This document shows, piece by piece, positions 57,210-64,000 of a stretch of DNA of 64,000 nt (the stretch's first letter is position 1; the number at the start of each line of letters is the position of its first letter). The stretch covers positions 620,001 to 684,000 of the forward strand of contig NZ_SMRO01000002.1 in NCBI RefSeq assembly GCF_004359985.1, written 5' to 3'. The notes below the pieces were generated by a model. That model was not told the origin of the DNA. It ran no database searches and was given only the letters and a program-made list of their open reading frames with translations. The stretch is from Paraburkholderia flava (GTDB taxonomy: Bacteria > Pseudomonadota > Gammaproteobacteria > Burkholderiales > Burkholderiaceae). The translations under genes were made by a program, and so were the position numbers.

Positions 57210-58142
57210 ATGACGAATCTGGTAATAGCTGAACACGACGGCGCATCGATCAAGGCCGCGACGCTGAACACGATTGCAGCGGCGCAGAAGATCGGTGGCG
57301 ACATTCACGTGCTGGTCGCGGGTCACAACGCACAGGGCGCAGCCGACGCAGCCGCGAAGATCGCGGGCGTCACGAAGGTGCTGCTCGCCGACGCCGCGCA
57401 ACTCGAAGCCGGCCTCGCGGAAAACGTCGAAGCGACGGTGCTGAACATCGCGAAGAACTACACGCACATCCTTGCGCCGGCTACCGCCTACGGCAAGAAC
57501 GTCGCACCGCGTATCGCGGCGAAGCTCGACGTCGCGCAGATCAGCGACATCACCGCGGTGGACAGCGCCGACACGTTCGAGCGTCCGATCTACGCGGGCA
57601 ACGCAATCGCGACGGTGCAATCGCAGGATCCGATCAAGGTCGTCACGGTGCGTTCGACGGGCTTCGACCCGGTCGCAGCGGAAGGCGGCAGCGCAGCGGT
57701 CGAGAAGATCGACGCAGCGGCTGACTCGGGTCTGTCGCAGTTCGTGAGCCGCGAAGTGACGAAGCTGGACCGTCCGGAGCTGACGAGCGCGAACATCATC
57801 GTGTCGGGTGGACGCGGTCTGGGCAGCGGCGAGAACTACACGAAGGTGCTCGAGCCGCTCGCCGACAAGCTGAATGCTGCACTCGGCGCATCGCGTGCAG
57901 CCGTCGATGCGGGCTACGTGCCGAACGACTATCAGGTCGGCCAGACCGGCAAGATCGTTGCGCCGCAGCTGTACATCGCGGTGGGGATCTCCGGCGCGAT
58001 CCAGCATCTGGCCGGCATGAAGGATTCGAAGGTGATCGTCGCGATCAACAAGGATCCGGAAGCGCCGATTTTCAGCGTGGCCGATTACGGGCTCGTCGGC
58101 GATCTGTTCGCCGTGGTGCCGGAACTCGTCGGCGCGCTTTGA
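57210..58142 (+). CDS. etfA: Electron transfer flavoprotein alpha subunit
   Basis: A 310-residue ETF large subunit. The C-terminal FAD domain shows [32 protein letters not shown] and [20 protein letters not shown], the ETF-alpha signature. GAGGAG precedes the ATG. It forms the heterodimer with EtfB and probably supplies the acceptor for the acyl-CoA dehydrogenase encoded 120 bp downstream. Confidence 0.96.
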   Translation: MTNLVIAEHDGASIKAATLNTIAAAQKIGGDIHVLVAGHNAQGAADAAAKIAGVTKVLLADAAQLEAGLAENVEATVLNIAKNYTHILAPATAYGKNVAPRIAAKLDVAQISDITAVDSADTFERPIYAGNAIATVQSQDPIKVVTVRSTGFDPVAAEGGSAAVEKIDAAADSGLSQFVSREVTKLDRPELTSANIIVSGGRGLGSGENYTKVLEPLADKLNAALGASRAAVDAGYVPNDYQVGQTGKIVAPQLYIAVGISGAIQHLAGMKDSKVIVAINKDPEAPIFSVADYGLVGDLFAVVPELVGAL

Positions 58143-58198
58143 TCGCTGCCGGACAGCGCCGCGCAACAGGCGTCCGGCCGTAGTCAATCGTAGGGTCG

Positions 58199-58235
58199 AA
58201 GGGGTGTAGGGGTTCGAGTCCCCTCGCCCCTTTTT
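58199..58235 (+). terminator. Hairpin with tRNA T-arm-like apex and T-run after etfA
   Basis: AGGGG-TTCGAGT-CCCCT (58208-58224) is a perfect five-pair stem around a canonical T-loop sequence. An outer stem AAGGGG / CCCCTT (58199-58204, 58227-58232) encloses it, followed by T5. As a whole it works as an intrinsic terminator. The apex looks like the T-arm of a tRNA, but no D-arm, anticodon arm or CCA is present. A second hairpin CCGGAC / GTCCGG (58149-58154, 58172-58177) lies just before it. Confidence 0.6.
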
Positions 58236-58261
58236 CATATCGCAGTCGGAGGAGAGCTGAC

Positions 58262-60049
58262 ATGTATAACGCGCCCATCCGGGACATGCTGTTCGTCATG
58301 AAAGAGCTGGCGAATATCGAGCACATCGCAACATTGCCGGGTTTCGAAGACGCGAATCTCGAGACCGCTCAGGCGGTGCTCGAAGAATCGGCGAAATTCT
58401 GCGGCGAAGTACTCGCGCCGCTGAACGTCGAAGGCGACCGCAATCCGAGCAGCTGGAAGGATGGCGTCGTTACCGCGTCGCCGGGTTTTCGCGACGCGTT
58501 TCGCCAGTTCTCCGAAGGCGGCTGGCAAGGCGTCCAGCATCCCGCCGACTACGAAGGCCAGGGTCTGCCGAAGCTGATCGCGACGCCGTGCATCGAAATG
58601 CTGAACGCGTCCAACCTGTCGTTTGCGCTGTGTCCGTTGTTGACCGACGGCGCGATCGAAGCGCTGCTGACCGCCGGCACCGAGGAACAGAAGCAGGTCT
58701 ACGTGCCGAAGCTGATTTCCGGCGAATGGACCGGCACGATGAACCTCACCGAGCCGCAGGCCGGCTCCGATCTCGCGCTGGTGCGCACGCGTGCCGAGCC
58801 GACCGGCGACGGCGCATACCGCGTCTTCGGCACGAAGATTTTCATCACGTGGGGCGAGCACGACATGGCGAAGAACATCGTCCATCTCGTGCTGGCACGT
58901 ACACCCAGTGCACCCGAAGGCGTGAAGGGCATTTCGCTCTTCATCGTGCCGAAGTTTCTCGTCGGTGCGGATGGTTCGCTCGGCGAGCGCAACGACGTGC
59001 ACTGCGTGTCGATCGAACACAAGCTCGGCATCAAGGCGAGCCCGACTGCGGTGCTGCAATTCGGCGATCACGGCGGCGCGCTCGGCTATCTGGTCGGCGA
59101 AGAGAATCGCGGCCTCGAGTACATGTTCATCATGATGAACGCCGCGCGTTTCGCAGTGGGCATGCAGGGCGTCGCCGTGTCGGACCGTGCGTATCAGAAG
59201 GCAGTCGCGTATGCGAAGGAACGCGTGCAGAGTCGTCCGGTCGATGGTTCGGCGAAGCAGTCGGTGTCGATCATTCACCATCCCGACGTGCGGCGGATGC
59301 TCGCGACGATGCGTGCGCTCACAGAAGGTTCGCGTGCGCTCGCGTATGTCGCGGCGTCGCACTGCGACATCGCGCACCGCGACCCGGACGACGCGCAGCG
59401 CGCGAAGCATCAGGCGATCTACGAATTCCTCGTGCCGATCGTGAAGGGCTGGAGTACGGAGCTGTCGATCGACGTGACGAGCCTCGGCGTGCAGGTGCAT
59501 GGCGGGATGGGTTTCATCGAGGAAACCGGTGCCGCGCAGTTCTATCGCGACGCACGGATTCTGCCGATCTACGAAGGCACGACCGCGATCCAGGCGAACG
59601 ATCTGATCGGTCGCAAGACGCTGCGCGACGGCGGCGCGGTCGCGCAGGCGCTGCTCGCCGAGATCGCACAGACCGTCGAGCAACTGGGCCGCGAGAAGGA
59701 TGCCGCGTGTGCGTCGATGCAGCGGCAGCTGGAACAGGGTCGACGTTCGCTCGAAGCGGCGGTGAAGTTCGTGCTCGAGAACGCGAAGCGCGATCCGAAC
59801 GCGGTGTTCGCGGGCAGCGTGCCGTATCTGAAGCTCGCGGGCATCGTGCTGGGTGGCTGGCAGATGGCGCGTGCGCTACTCGTCGCAAAGCAGAAGCATG
59901 GCGACGATCCTTCGTTCTACGGTGCGAAGATCGCGACCGCGCAGTTCTTCGCGGAGCACGTGCTGTCGCAGGCCACGGCGTTCGAAGCGGCGATCGTCAG
60001 TGCGAAGGGCGATGAAGGTGTGCTTGCGTTGTCGGAGGATCAGTTCTGA
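58262..60049 (+). CDS. Acyl-CoA dehydrogenase, large type with C-terminal extension
   Basis: A 595-residue FAD enzyme. The acyl-CoA dehydrogenase core spans about 40-470 (NLTEPQAGSDLALVRTRA, FGTKIFITWGEHD, VQVHGGMGFIEETG). The catalytic base is E438 in LPIYEGTTAIQANDLIG, where medium-chain enzymes keep theirs. About 130 helical residues follow, as in the DmdC/AidB-like long acyl-CoA dehydrogenases. Substrate could be methylmercaptopropionyl-CoA or a medium/long acyl-CoA. GGAG occurs before the ATG at 58262. Its position behind etfBA suggests direct use of that ETF. Confidence 0.92.
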   Translation: MYNAPIRDMLFVMKELANIEHIATLPGFEDANLETAQAVLEESAKFCGEVLAPLNVEGDRNPSSWKDGVVTASPGFRDAFRQFSEGGWQGVQHPADYEGQGLPKLIATPCIEMLNASNLSFALCPLLTDGAIEALLTAGTEEQKQVYVPKLISGEWTGTMNLTEPQAGSDLALVRTRAEPTGDGAYRVFGTKIFITWGEHDMAKNIVHLVLARTPSAPEGVKGISLFIVPKFLVGADGSLGERNDVHCVSIEHKLGIKASPTAVLQFGDHGGALGYLVGEENRGLEYMFIMMNAARFAVGMQGVAVSDRAYQKAVAYAKERVQSRPVDGSAKQSVSIIHHPDVRRMLATMRALTEGSRALAYVAASHCDIAHRDPDDAQRAKHQAIYEFLVPIVKGWSTELSIDVTSLGVQVHGGMGFIEETGAAQFYRDARILPIYEGTTAIQANDLIGRKTLRDGGAVAQALLAEIAQTVEQLGREKDAACASMQRQLEQGRRSLEAAVKFVLENAKRDPNAVFAGSVPYLKLAGIVLGGWQMARALLVAKQKHGDDPSFYGAKIATAQFFAEHVLSQATAFEAAIVSAKGDEGVLALSEDQF

Positions 60050-60081
60050 TGTAGCGCAGCGGCTGAGATGACTGCGAGCAA

Positions 60082-60115
60082 AACAAACGGCGCCTTGAGG
60101 GCGCCGTTTGTTTTT
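60082..60115. terminator. Bidirectional intrinsic terminator
   Basis: Perfect 13-bp stem AACAAACGGCGCC / GGCGCCGTTTGTT (60082-60094, 60100-60112) with loop TTGAG and a T-run. It lies between the convergent acyl-CoA dehydrogenase and dadA genes. Confidence 0.88.
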
Positions 60116-60160
60116 GCAGCGTAGCGTGGCTATGAATCGCAGCGCACGCGTGTGAGTACG

Positions 60161-61447
60161 TTACGCGTAGGCAGGACGTCCCGTGCCGCTGGTTTCGCCG
60201 AGATAGCGATGCACGGACAGATCGCCCGACTGGATCGCGGGCTGCTTGCCGGAAATCAGATCGGCGAGCAGTTGGCCCGAGCCGCACGACATCGTCCAGC
60301 CGAGCGTGCCGTGACCGGTGTTCAGGAACAGGTTCGACACGGGCGTACGGCCGACGATCGGCGTGCCGTCCGGCGTCATCGGACGCAGGCCGGTCCAGAA
60401 CGTGGCCTTCGACGTATCGCCGCCGCCGGGGAACAGATCGTTCACGCACATTTCGAGCGTTTCGCGGCGCGCGTCGCGCAGCGTCTTGTCGAAGCCGACG
60501 ATCTCCGCCATCCCGCCGACGCGGATGCGGTCGTCGAAACGCGTGATCGCGATCTTGTAGGTCTCGTCGAGCACGGTCGATACCGGAGCCGCCGCCGCAT
60601 CGACGATCGGTGCAGTGATCGAATAACCCTTCAACGGATACACCGGAATCTTGACGATGCCGGACAGGAATTTGGTCGAGTACGAACCGAGCGCAACGAC
60701 GAATGCATCGGCACGCACGAGTTCGCTGCCGCACTGCACGCCGGCGATGCGGCCGCCGGCTTGCGCGAGCGCATCGATCGGCGTGTTGTAGCGGAACTTC
60801 ACGCCGAGCGCTTCGGCCATCGCGGCGAGGCGGGTGGTGAACAGCTGGCAGTCGCCGGTTTCGTCGCCCGGCAGACGCAAACCGCCGGTGAGCTTGTGCG
60901 ACACGGCGGCGAGCGCCGGTTCCGCGCGCGCCAGTTCGGCCGGCGACAACAGTTCGTACGGGACGTTGGCGTCCTTCAGCACGGCGATGTCTTTCGCAGC
61001 GCCTTCGAGTTGCTGTTGCGTGCGGAAGACCTGCAGCGTGCCGCCCGTGCGGCCTTCGTACTGGATGCCGGTGTCCGCGCGCAGCGCCTGCAGACAATCG
61101 CGGCTGTATTCGGCGAGACGCACCATGCGGCCTTTGTTCACCGCGTAGCGTGCCGACGTGCAGTTCTGCAGCATCTGCCACATCCACTGCAACTGGAATT
61201 GCGTGCCGTCGAGGCGGATCGCGAGCGGTGCGTGCTTCTGGAACATCCACTTGACGGCTTTCAGCGGCACGCCAGGCGCAGCCCACGGCGCCGCATAGCC
61301 CGGCGAAATCTGGCCGGCGTTTGCAAAGCTGGTTTCGAGTGCAGGACCGGCCTCGCGATCGATGACGGTCACTTCATGGCCCGCGCGCGCCAGATAATAA
61401 GCGCTCGTCACCCCGACGACGCCACTGCCCAAAACGACGACTCGCAT
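60161..61447 (-). CDS. dadA: D-amino acid dehydrogenase (DadA)
   Basis: A 428-residue FAD enzyme oxidising D-alanine and other D-amino acids to 2-oxo acids, feeding electrons to the respiratory chain at the inner membrane. Motif GSGVVG at 7-12, the family-specific [17 protein letters not shown], and the C-terminal [19 protein letters not shown] are visible. It is divergent from an Lrp-type gene 146 bp away. An alanine racemase gene (dadX) is not adjacent here. Confidence 0.93.
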   Translation of the reverse strand: MRVVVLGSGVVGVTSAYYLARAGHEVTVIDREAGPALETSFANAGQISPGYAAPWAAPGVPLKAVKWMFQKHAPLAIRLDGTQFQLQWMWQMLQNCTSARYAVNKGRMVRLAEYSRDCLQALRADTGIQYEGRTGGTLQVFRTQQQLEGAAKDIAVLKDANVPYELLSPAELARAEPALAAVSHKLTGGLRLPGDETGDCQLFTTRLAAMAEALGVKFRYNTPIDALAQAGGRIAGVQCGSELVRADAFVVALGSYSTKFLSGIVKIPVYPLKGYSITAPIVDAAAAPVSTVLDETYKIAITRFDDRIRVGGMAEIVGFDKTLRDARRETLEMCVNDLFPGGGDTSKATFWTGLRPMTPDGTPIVGRTPVSNLFLNTGHGTLGWTMSCGSGQLLADLISGKQPAIQSGDLSVHRYLGETSGTGRPAYA

Positions 61448-61593
61448 AGCTGCTCCGATAAGGTCGAAAGGCCGCTGCGCCGGAATAATTCGATTAACGA
61501 GGTAATGCGCGGAAGGCCTAGTGTTAACCGCTATACTATTGATCGTTAGCTAGGTTTTGTTATTGTATTTTTCGAGTTTTCAGTAAAAAGACA

Positions 61594-62082
61594 ATGAGAA
61601 CCCAACGTCAACCGATCCGCACGCTCGACAAGCTCGATCACAAGATCCTCAGGCTGTTGCAGCAGGACGGCCGCATGGCCATGAAGGACCTCGCCGAGCA
61701 GGTGGGGCTGTCGGTGACACCGTGCATCGAGCGCGTGAAGCGGATGGAGCGCGACGGCGTGATCATGGGCTACTACGCACGCGTCAATCCGACCGAACTG
61801 GGCGCGGCGCTGCTGGTGTTCGTCGAGATCACGCTCGATCACAAGAGCGGCAACATGTTCGACCAGTTTCGCCGCGAGGTGCAGAAGATCCCGGAGGTGC
61901 TCGAGTGCCACCTGGTATCGGGCGATTTCGACTATCTGATCAAGGCACGCATCGGCGAGATGGCCGACTACCGCAAGCTGCTCGGCGACATCCTGCTGCA
62001 GCTGCCTGGCGCGGTGCAGTCGAAGAGCTATGTCGTGATGGAGGAAATCAAGGAATCGCTGACGATCGCGGTCGGCGAATAG
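61594..62082 (+). CDS. Lrp/AsnC-family transcriptional regulator
   Basis: A 162-residue leucine-responsive-type regulator. The HTH is at about 30-52 (DLAEQVGLSVTPCIERVKRM), and the C-terminal RAM (ligand-binding) domain at 70-155. Octameric Lrp proteins bind amino acids and wrap DNA. Being divergent from dadA, it likely activates or represses that gene in response to alanine or leucine, as DadR-type relatives do. The intergenic region (61448-61593) is A+T-rich, with TATACT at 61530-61535 as a candidate -10. Confidence 0.9.
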   Translation: MRTQRQPIRTLDKLDHKILRLLQQDGRMAMKDLAEQVGLSVTPCIERVKRMERDGVIMGYYARVNPTELGAALLVFVEITLDHKSGNMFDQFRREVQKIPEVLECHLVSGDFDYLIKARIGEMADYRKLLGDILLQLPGAVQSKSYVVMEEIKESLTIAVGE

Positions 62083-62138
62083 CGCGAAAACCCGCGGAAA
62101 TCTGCGGAGCCTGGTGGGCTCGACAAAGCGCGTAAACA

Positions 62139-62154
62139 CTGTATATTTGTACAG
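62139..62154 (+). promoter_or_regulatory. LexA (SOS) box upstream of the radical SAM gene
   Basis: CTGTATATTTGTACAG is an exact CTGT-N8-ACAG LexA operator with A+T-rich centre, preceded by CA and followed by TATTTT. It ends 26 bp before the ATG at 62181, covering the likely promoter. No other gene in the neighbourhood starts there. Confidence 0.8.
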
Positions 62155-62180
62155 TATTTTGTGTTGCCGACGCTACCGCC

Positions 62181-63344
62181 ATGAACGATCCCGACTCTCC
62201 TTCTGACACCGAATTTCCAATCGCGCCACCGGTTCCCCGCAAGGGGCGGGGCGCGGTGACCAACTTGCAGGGCCGTTACGAGGTCGACCAGCGCGAAAAG
62301 GTCGACGACGGTTGGCTGTCGTCAGAAGGCGAGGACGGCGAGCCTCGGCCGCTGCGCACACAGGTCTTCGAGGAAAAAGCGAAAAGCATCCTGACCCGCA
62401 ATGCGTCGCCGGACATTCCGTTCACGGTTTCGCTGAACCCGTATCGCGGTTGCGAGCACGGCTGTATCTATTGTTTTGCGCGGCCCACGCACAGCTATCT
62501 CGGACTGTCGCCGGGGCTCGACTTCGAGAGCCGGATCTACGCGAAGATCAACGCCCCCGAACTGCTCGAACGCGAGCTGTCGAAGAAGTCGTATGTGCCG
62601 GAGCCGATCGCACTCGGCGTCGCCACCGATGCATGGCAGCCGGTCGAACGCGATTTGCAGCTCACGCGTCGTGTCATCCAGGTACTGCACGATCGCGGGC
62701 AGCCGTTTGCCGCGATCACGAAGTCGTCGCTGATCGAGCGCGATCTGGATCTGCTCGCACCGATGGCCGCGCGCGGGCAGATGATGGCCGCGATCACGAT
62801 CACCACACTCGATGCCGATATTGCGCGCACGCTGGAGCCGCGTGCCGCGACGCCGGCGCGTCGGCTGCGCACGATACGGACGCTTGCCGAAGCGGGCGTG
62901 CCGGTCGGCGTGAGCATCGCACCGGTTATTCCGTTCGTTACCGAGCAGGACATGGAGCGTGTGCTCGAAGCCTGTGCCGAGGCGGGCGCGACGAACGCGA
63001 GCTATATCGTGTTGCGATTGCCGTGGGAGGTCGCGCCGCTATTCAAGGACTGGCTCGCCGCGCACTTCCCCGACCGCGCCGATCGGGTGATGAGCCGCGT
63101 GCGCGACATGCGGGGTGGGAAGGACTATGACTCGTCGTTTGCCCATCGGATGAAGGGCGAAGGTCTGTGGGCCGATCTGCTGCGGCAGCGATTCCGGCAG
63201 GCTGCGCGACGCCTTCATCTGAACGAGCGCGATCGAGGCATTCTCGACATGTCGCATTTCAAGCGTGCTGAGCGTGCCCAGGCACCGCGCACGGCGGGGG
63301 CTACGAGTGCTAAACCGCCCAGTCCGCAGCTCGATCTGTTCTAG
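62181..63344 (+). CDS. Radical SAM protein of the PA0069 / Rv2578c family
   Basis: A 387-residue radical SAM enzyme. The SAM 4Fe-4S ligands are C91, C95 and C98 (RGCEHGCIYCFARPTH), the spacing of the SplB (spore photoproduct lyase)-related subgroup. The N-terminal part (ILTRNASPDIPFTVSLNPY) and ATITTLD-like and PVIPFVTEQD motifs follow. The C-terminal 60 residues are basic and ends PSPQLDLF. The reaction is unknown. The LexA box upstream points to a DNA-damage response. No Shine-Dalgarno of note precedes the ATG. The gene is convergent with the TM2 gene. Confidence 0.88.
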   Translation: MNDPDSPSDTEFPIAPPVPRKGRGAVTNLQGRYEVDQREKVDDGWLSSEGEDGEPRPLRTQVFEEKAKSILTRNASPDIPFTVSLNPYRGCEHGCIYCFARPTHSYLGLSPGLDFESRIYAKINAPELLERELSKKSYVPEPIALGVATDAWQPVERDLQLTRRVIQVLHDRGQPFAAITKSSLIERDLDLLAPMAARGQMMAAITITTLDADIARTLEPRAATPARRLRTIRTLAEAGVPVGVSIAPVIPFVTEQDMERVLEACAEAGATNASYIVLRLPWEVAPLFKDWLAAHFPDRADRVMSRVRDMRGGKDYDSSFAHRMKGEGLWADLLRQRFRQAARRLHLNERDRGILDMSHFKRAERAQAPRTAGATSAKPPSPQLDLF

Positions 63345-63359
63345 CTTCGCGCGTTGCTG

Positions 63360-63827
63360 TTACTGCGACAGCGATGTGGTCGCGTTGGCCTGTGATTCGA
63401 AATATGTCTCGAACGACATCGCGAGTCCGGTCATCAGCAGGAACGCTCCGATCAGCAGCGAAAAGATCACGACAAAGACCACCACCCAGCCCGAATGGCT
63501 ACGTTGTTCCGTGTGCGCATTGAACTGCGCGTCCCACTTTTCGTCGGGCCGCAGTCCATAGACGATCGCTGCGAGAAACGCGGCCAGCAACGACACTGCA
63601 CCCGGGATGGCGAGGCACCAGCCGAGCGTCGATGAGCGTTCGGTGATTGCCAGCAGCAGGAAGCCGGGGATGCCGATCAGCGTGCCAGCGATGTGAGCCC
63701 AGCCGTAGATGTCGCGTCGGCCATACAGATAGAACCGGTGCGCGCCGATCGTGCCGAGAAAGAACGCGAGCGCGGCGGTTGCCGTTTTGGAGCGGAAGCG
63801 GGGGGAAGTCGTAGTGACGATGGACAT
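63360..63827 (-). CDS. TM2-domain membrane protein
   Basis: A 155-residue protein with a TM2 domain near the N-terminus (FFLGTIGAHRFYLYGRRDIYGW) and two further helices toward the C-terminus (VVFVVIFSLLIGAFLLMTG). TM2 domains occur in many bacteria with little functional knowledge. The start at 63827 (MSIVTTTSPRFRS) removes an arginine-rich upstream extension; no good Shine-Dalgarno is seen. The tail (SFETYFESQANATTSLSQ) is cytoplasmic or periplasmic and unremarkable. It stands alone, convergent with the radical SAM gene. Confidence 0.85.
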   Translation of the reverse strand: MSIVTTTSPRFRSKTATAALAFFLGTIGAHRFYLYGRRDIYGWAHIAGTLIGIPGFLLLAITERSSTLGWCLAIPGAVSLLAAFLAAIVYGLRPDEKWDAQFNAHTEQRSHSGWVVVFVVIFSLLIGAFLLMTGLAMSFETYFESQANATTSLSQ

Positions 63828-63956
63828 GGAGTGACAGGCGGCGGAAAGGAACGGCGAACGGCGCGCTCGCGCGCCGACGCGCATTCTACGCCGCGCGAAC
63901 CGTATCGTACCGTCCGGGTCACGCGACCCTCTGTCGCACGGATCGCGAAGCGCGGA

Positions 63957-64000
63957 TCAATGGGGTGCGCTATAGGTCACACGATAGATCGCGCCCGTGT
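63957..64000 (-). CDS. Fragment: C-terminus of a protein cut by the window edge, possibly a sugar dehydrogenase
   Basis: On the minus strand, 13 codons ending TGAIYRVTYSAPH run from the window edge to a TGA at 63957-63959. The pattern G-A-I-Y-R-V-T-Y resembles the last strand of PQQ-dependent sorbosone/glucose dehydrogenases, but 13 residues cannot prove it. It would be transcribed toward the TM2 gene in the same direction; the 129 bp between contains no gene I can support. Confidence 0.35.
   Translation of the reverse strand, partial: TGAIYRVTYSAPH

Noticed and set aside
55386..58238. 950-codon open frame opposite metQ, etfB and etfA
   Set aside because: Covers three well-recognised genes; its start falls in the T-arm-like hairpin, a common source of false frames.
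58142..58261. Possible tRNA gene after etfA
   Set aside because: Only a T-arm-like stem and an acceptor-like outer pair exist; no D-arm, anticodon arm or CCA could be placed.

Overview
The window looks like a chromosome segment of a betaproteobacterium in the Burkholderiaceae (Burkholderia / Paraburkholderia / Caballeronia group). The reasons are the high GC content with strong third-position GC bias, the gene order gyrA - DUF2059 - serC - pheA - hisC - tyrA - aroA - cmk - rpsA - ihfB - lapA - lapB - ugd - hldA - hldD - comEA-like - cysM, the fds-type soluble formate dehydrogenase, and a one-piece tmRNA whose tag reads ANDETYALAA. This is inference from gene content; no database search was run. 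I found no prophage, insertion sequence, CRISPR array, complete tRNA or rRNA.

Layout. 1-5.4 kb, leftward: a gene fragment at the edge, dsbB, then a four-gene catabolic cassette (DUF2848 protein, MFS anion transporter, GntR regulator, amidase). 5.5-12.3 kb is mixed accessory content: a Kef-type antiporter, a PuuD-like glutamine amidotransferase with a long Ala/Pro-rich head, a citrate-type symporter and three GNAT acetyltransferases, two of which form an A+T-richer pair. 12.4-19.7 kb: a chemoreceptor with a recognisable sigma-28 promoter, a TPR-glycosyltransferase, a metal-responsive ArsR/CDF efflux pair with a perfect palindromic operator, and an FAD monooxygenase. 19.7-26.2 kb: formate dehydrogenase fdsGBAD, divergent from a ModE-like regulator. 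26.3-29.5 kb: a small secreted protein, ssrA, gph, ubiG and an OmpA-family protein.

30-48 kb is the conserved housekeeping core: gyrA, serine and aromatic amino-acid synthesis (serC, pheA, hisC, tyrA, aroA), cmk, rpsA, ihfB, then LPS supply and assembly control (lapAB, ugd, hldA, hldD), ending with a ComEA-like protein and cysM. 49-53.5 kb: mltB, a class-II-HDAC-like deacetylase paired with a crotonase-fold protein that lacks both catalytic glutamates, and a monoacylglycerol-lipase-like hydrolase. 53.7-60 kb: the methionine importer metNIQ, then etfBA and an acyl-CoA dehydrogenase (electron flow from acyl-CoA to ETF). 60-64 kb: D-amino acid dehydrogenase dadA divergent from an Lrp regulator, a PA0069-type radical SAM gene under a textbook LexA box, a TM2 protein, and the tail of another gene at the edge.

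Most promising for follow-up: the uncharacterised DUF2848/amidase cassette, the SOS box on the radical SAM gene, the HDAC-like/crotonase-like pair, the tRNA T-arm-like hairpin after etfA, the ModE-like regulator facing an fds operon without fdsC, and a potential G-quadruplex followed by a U-run just after dsbB.
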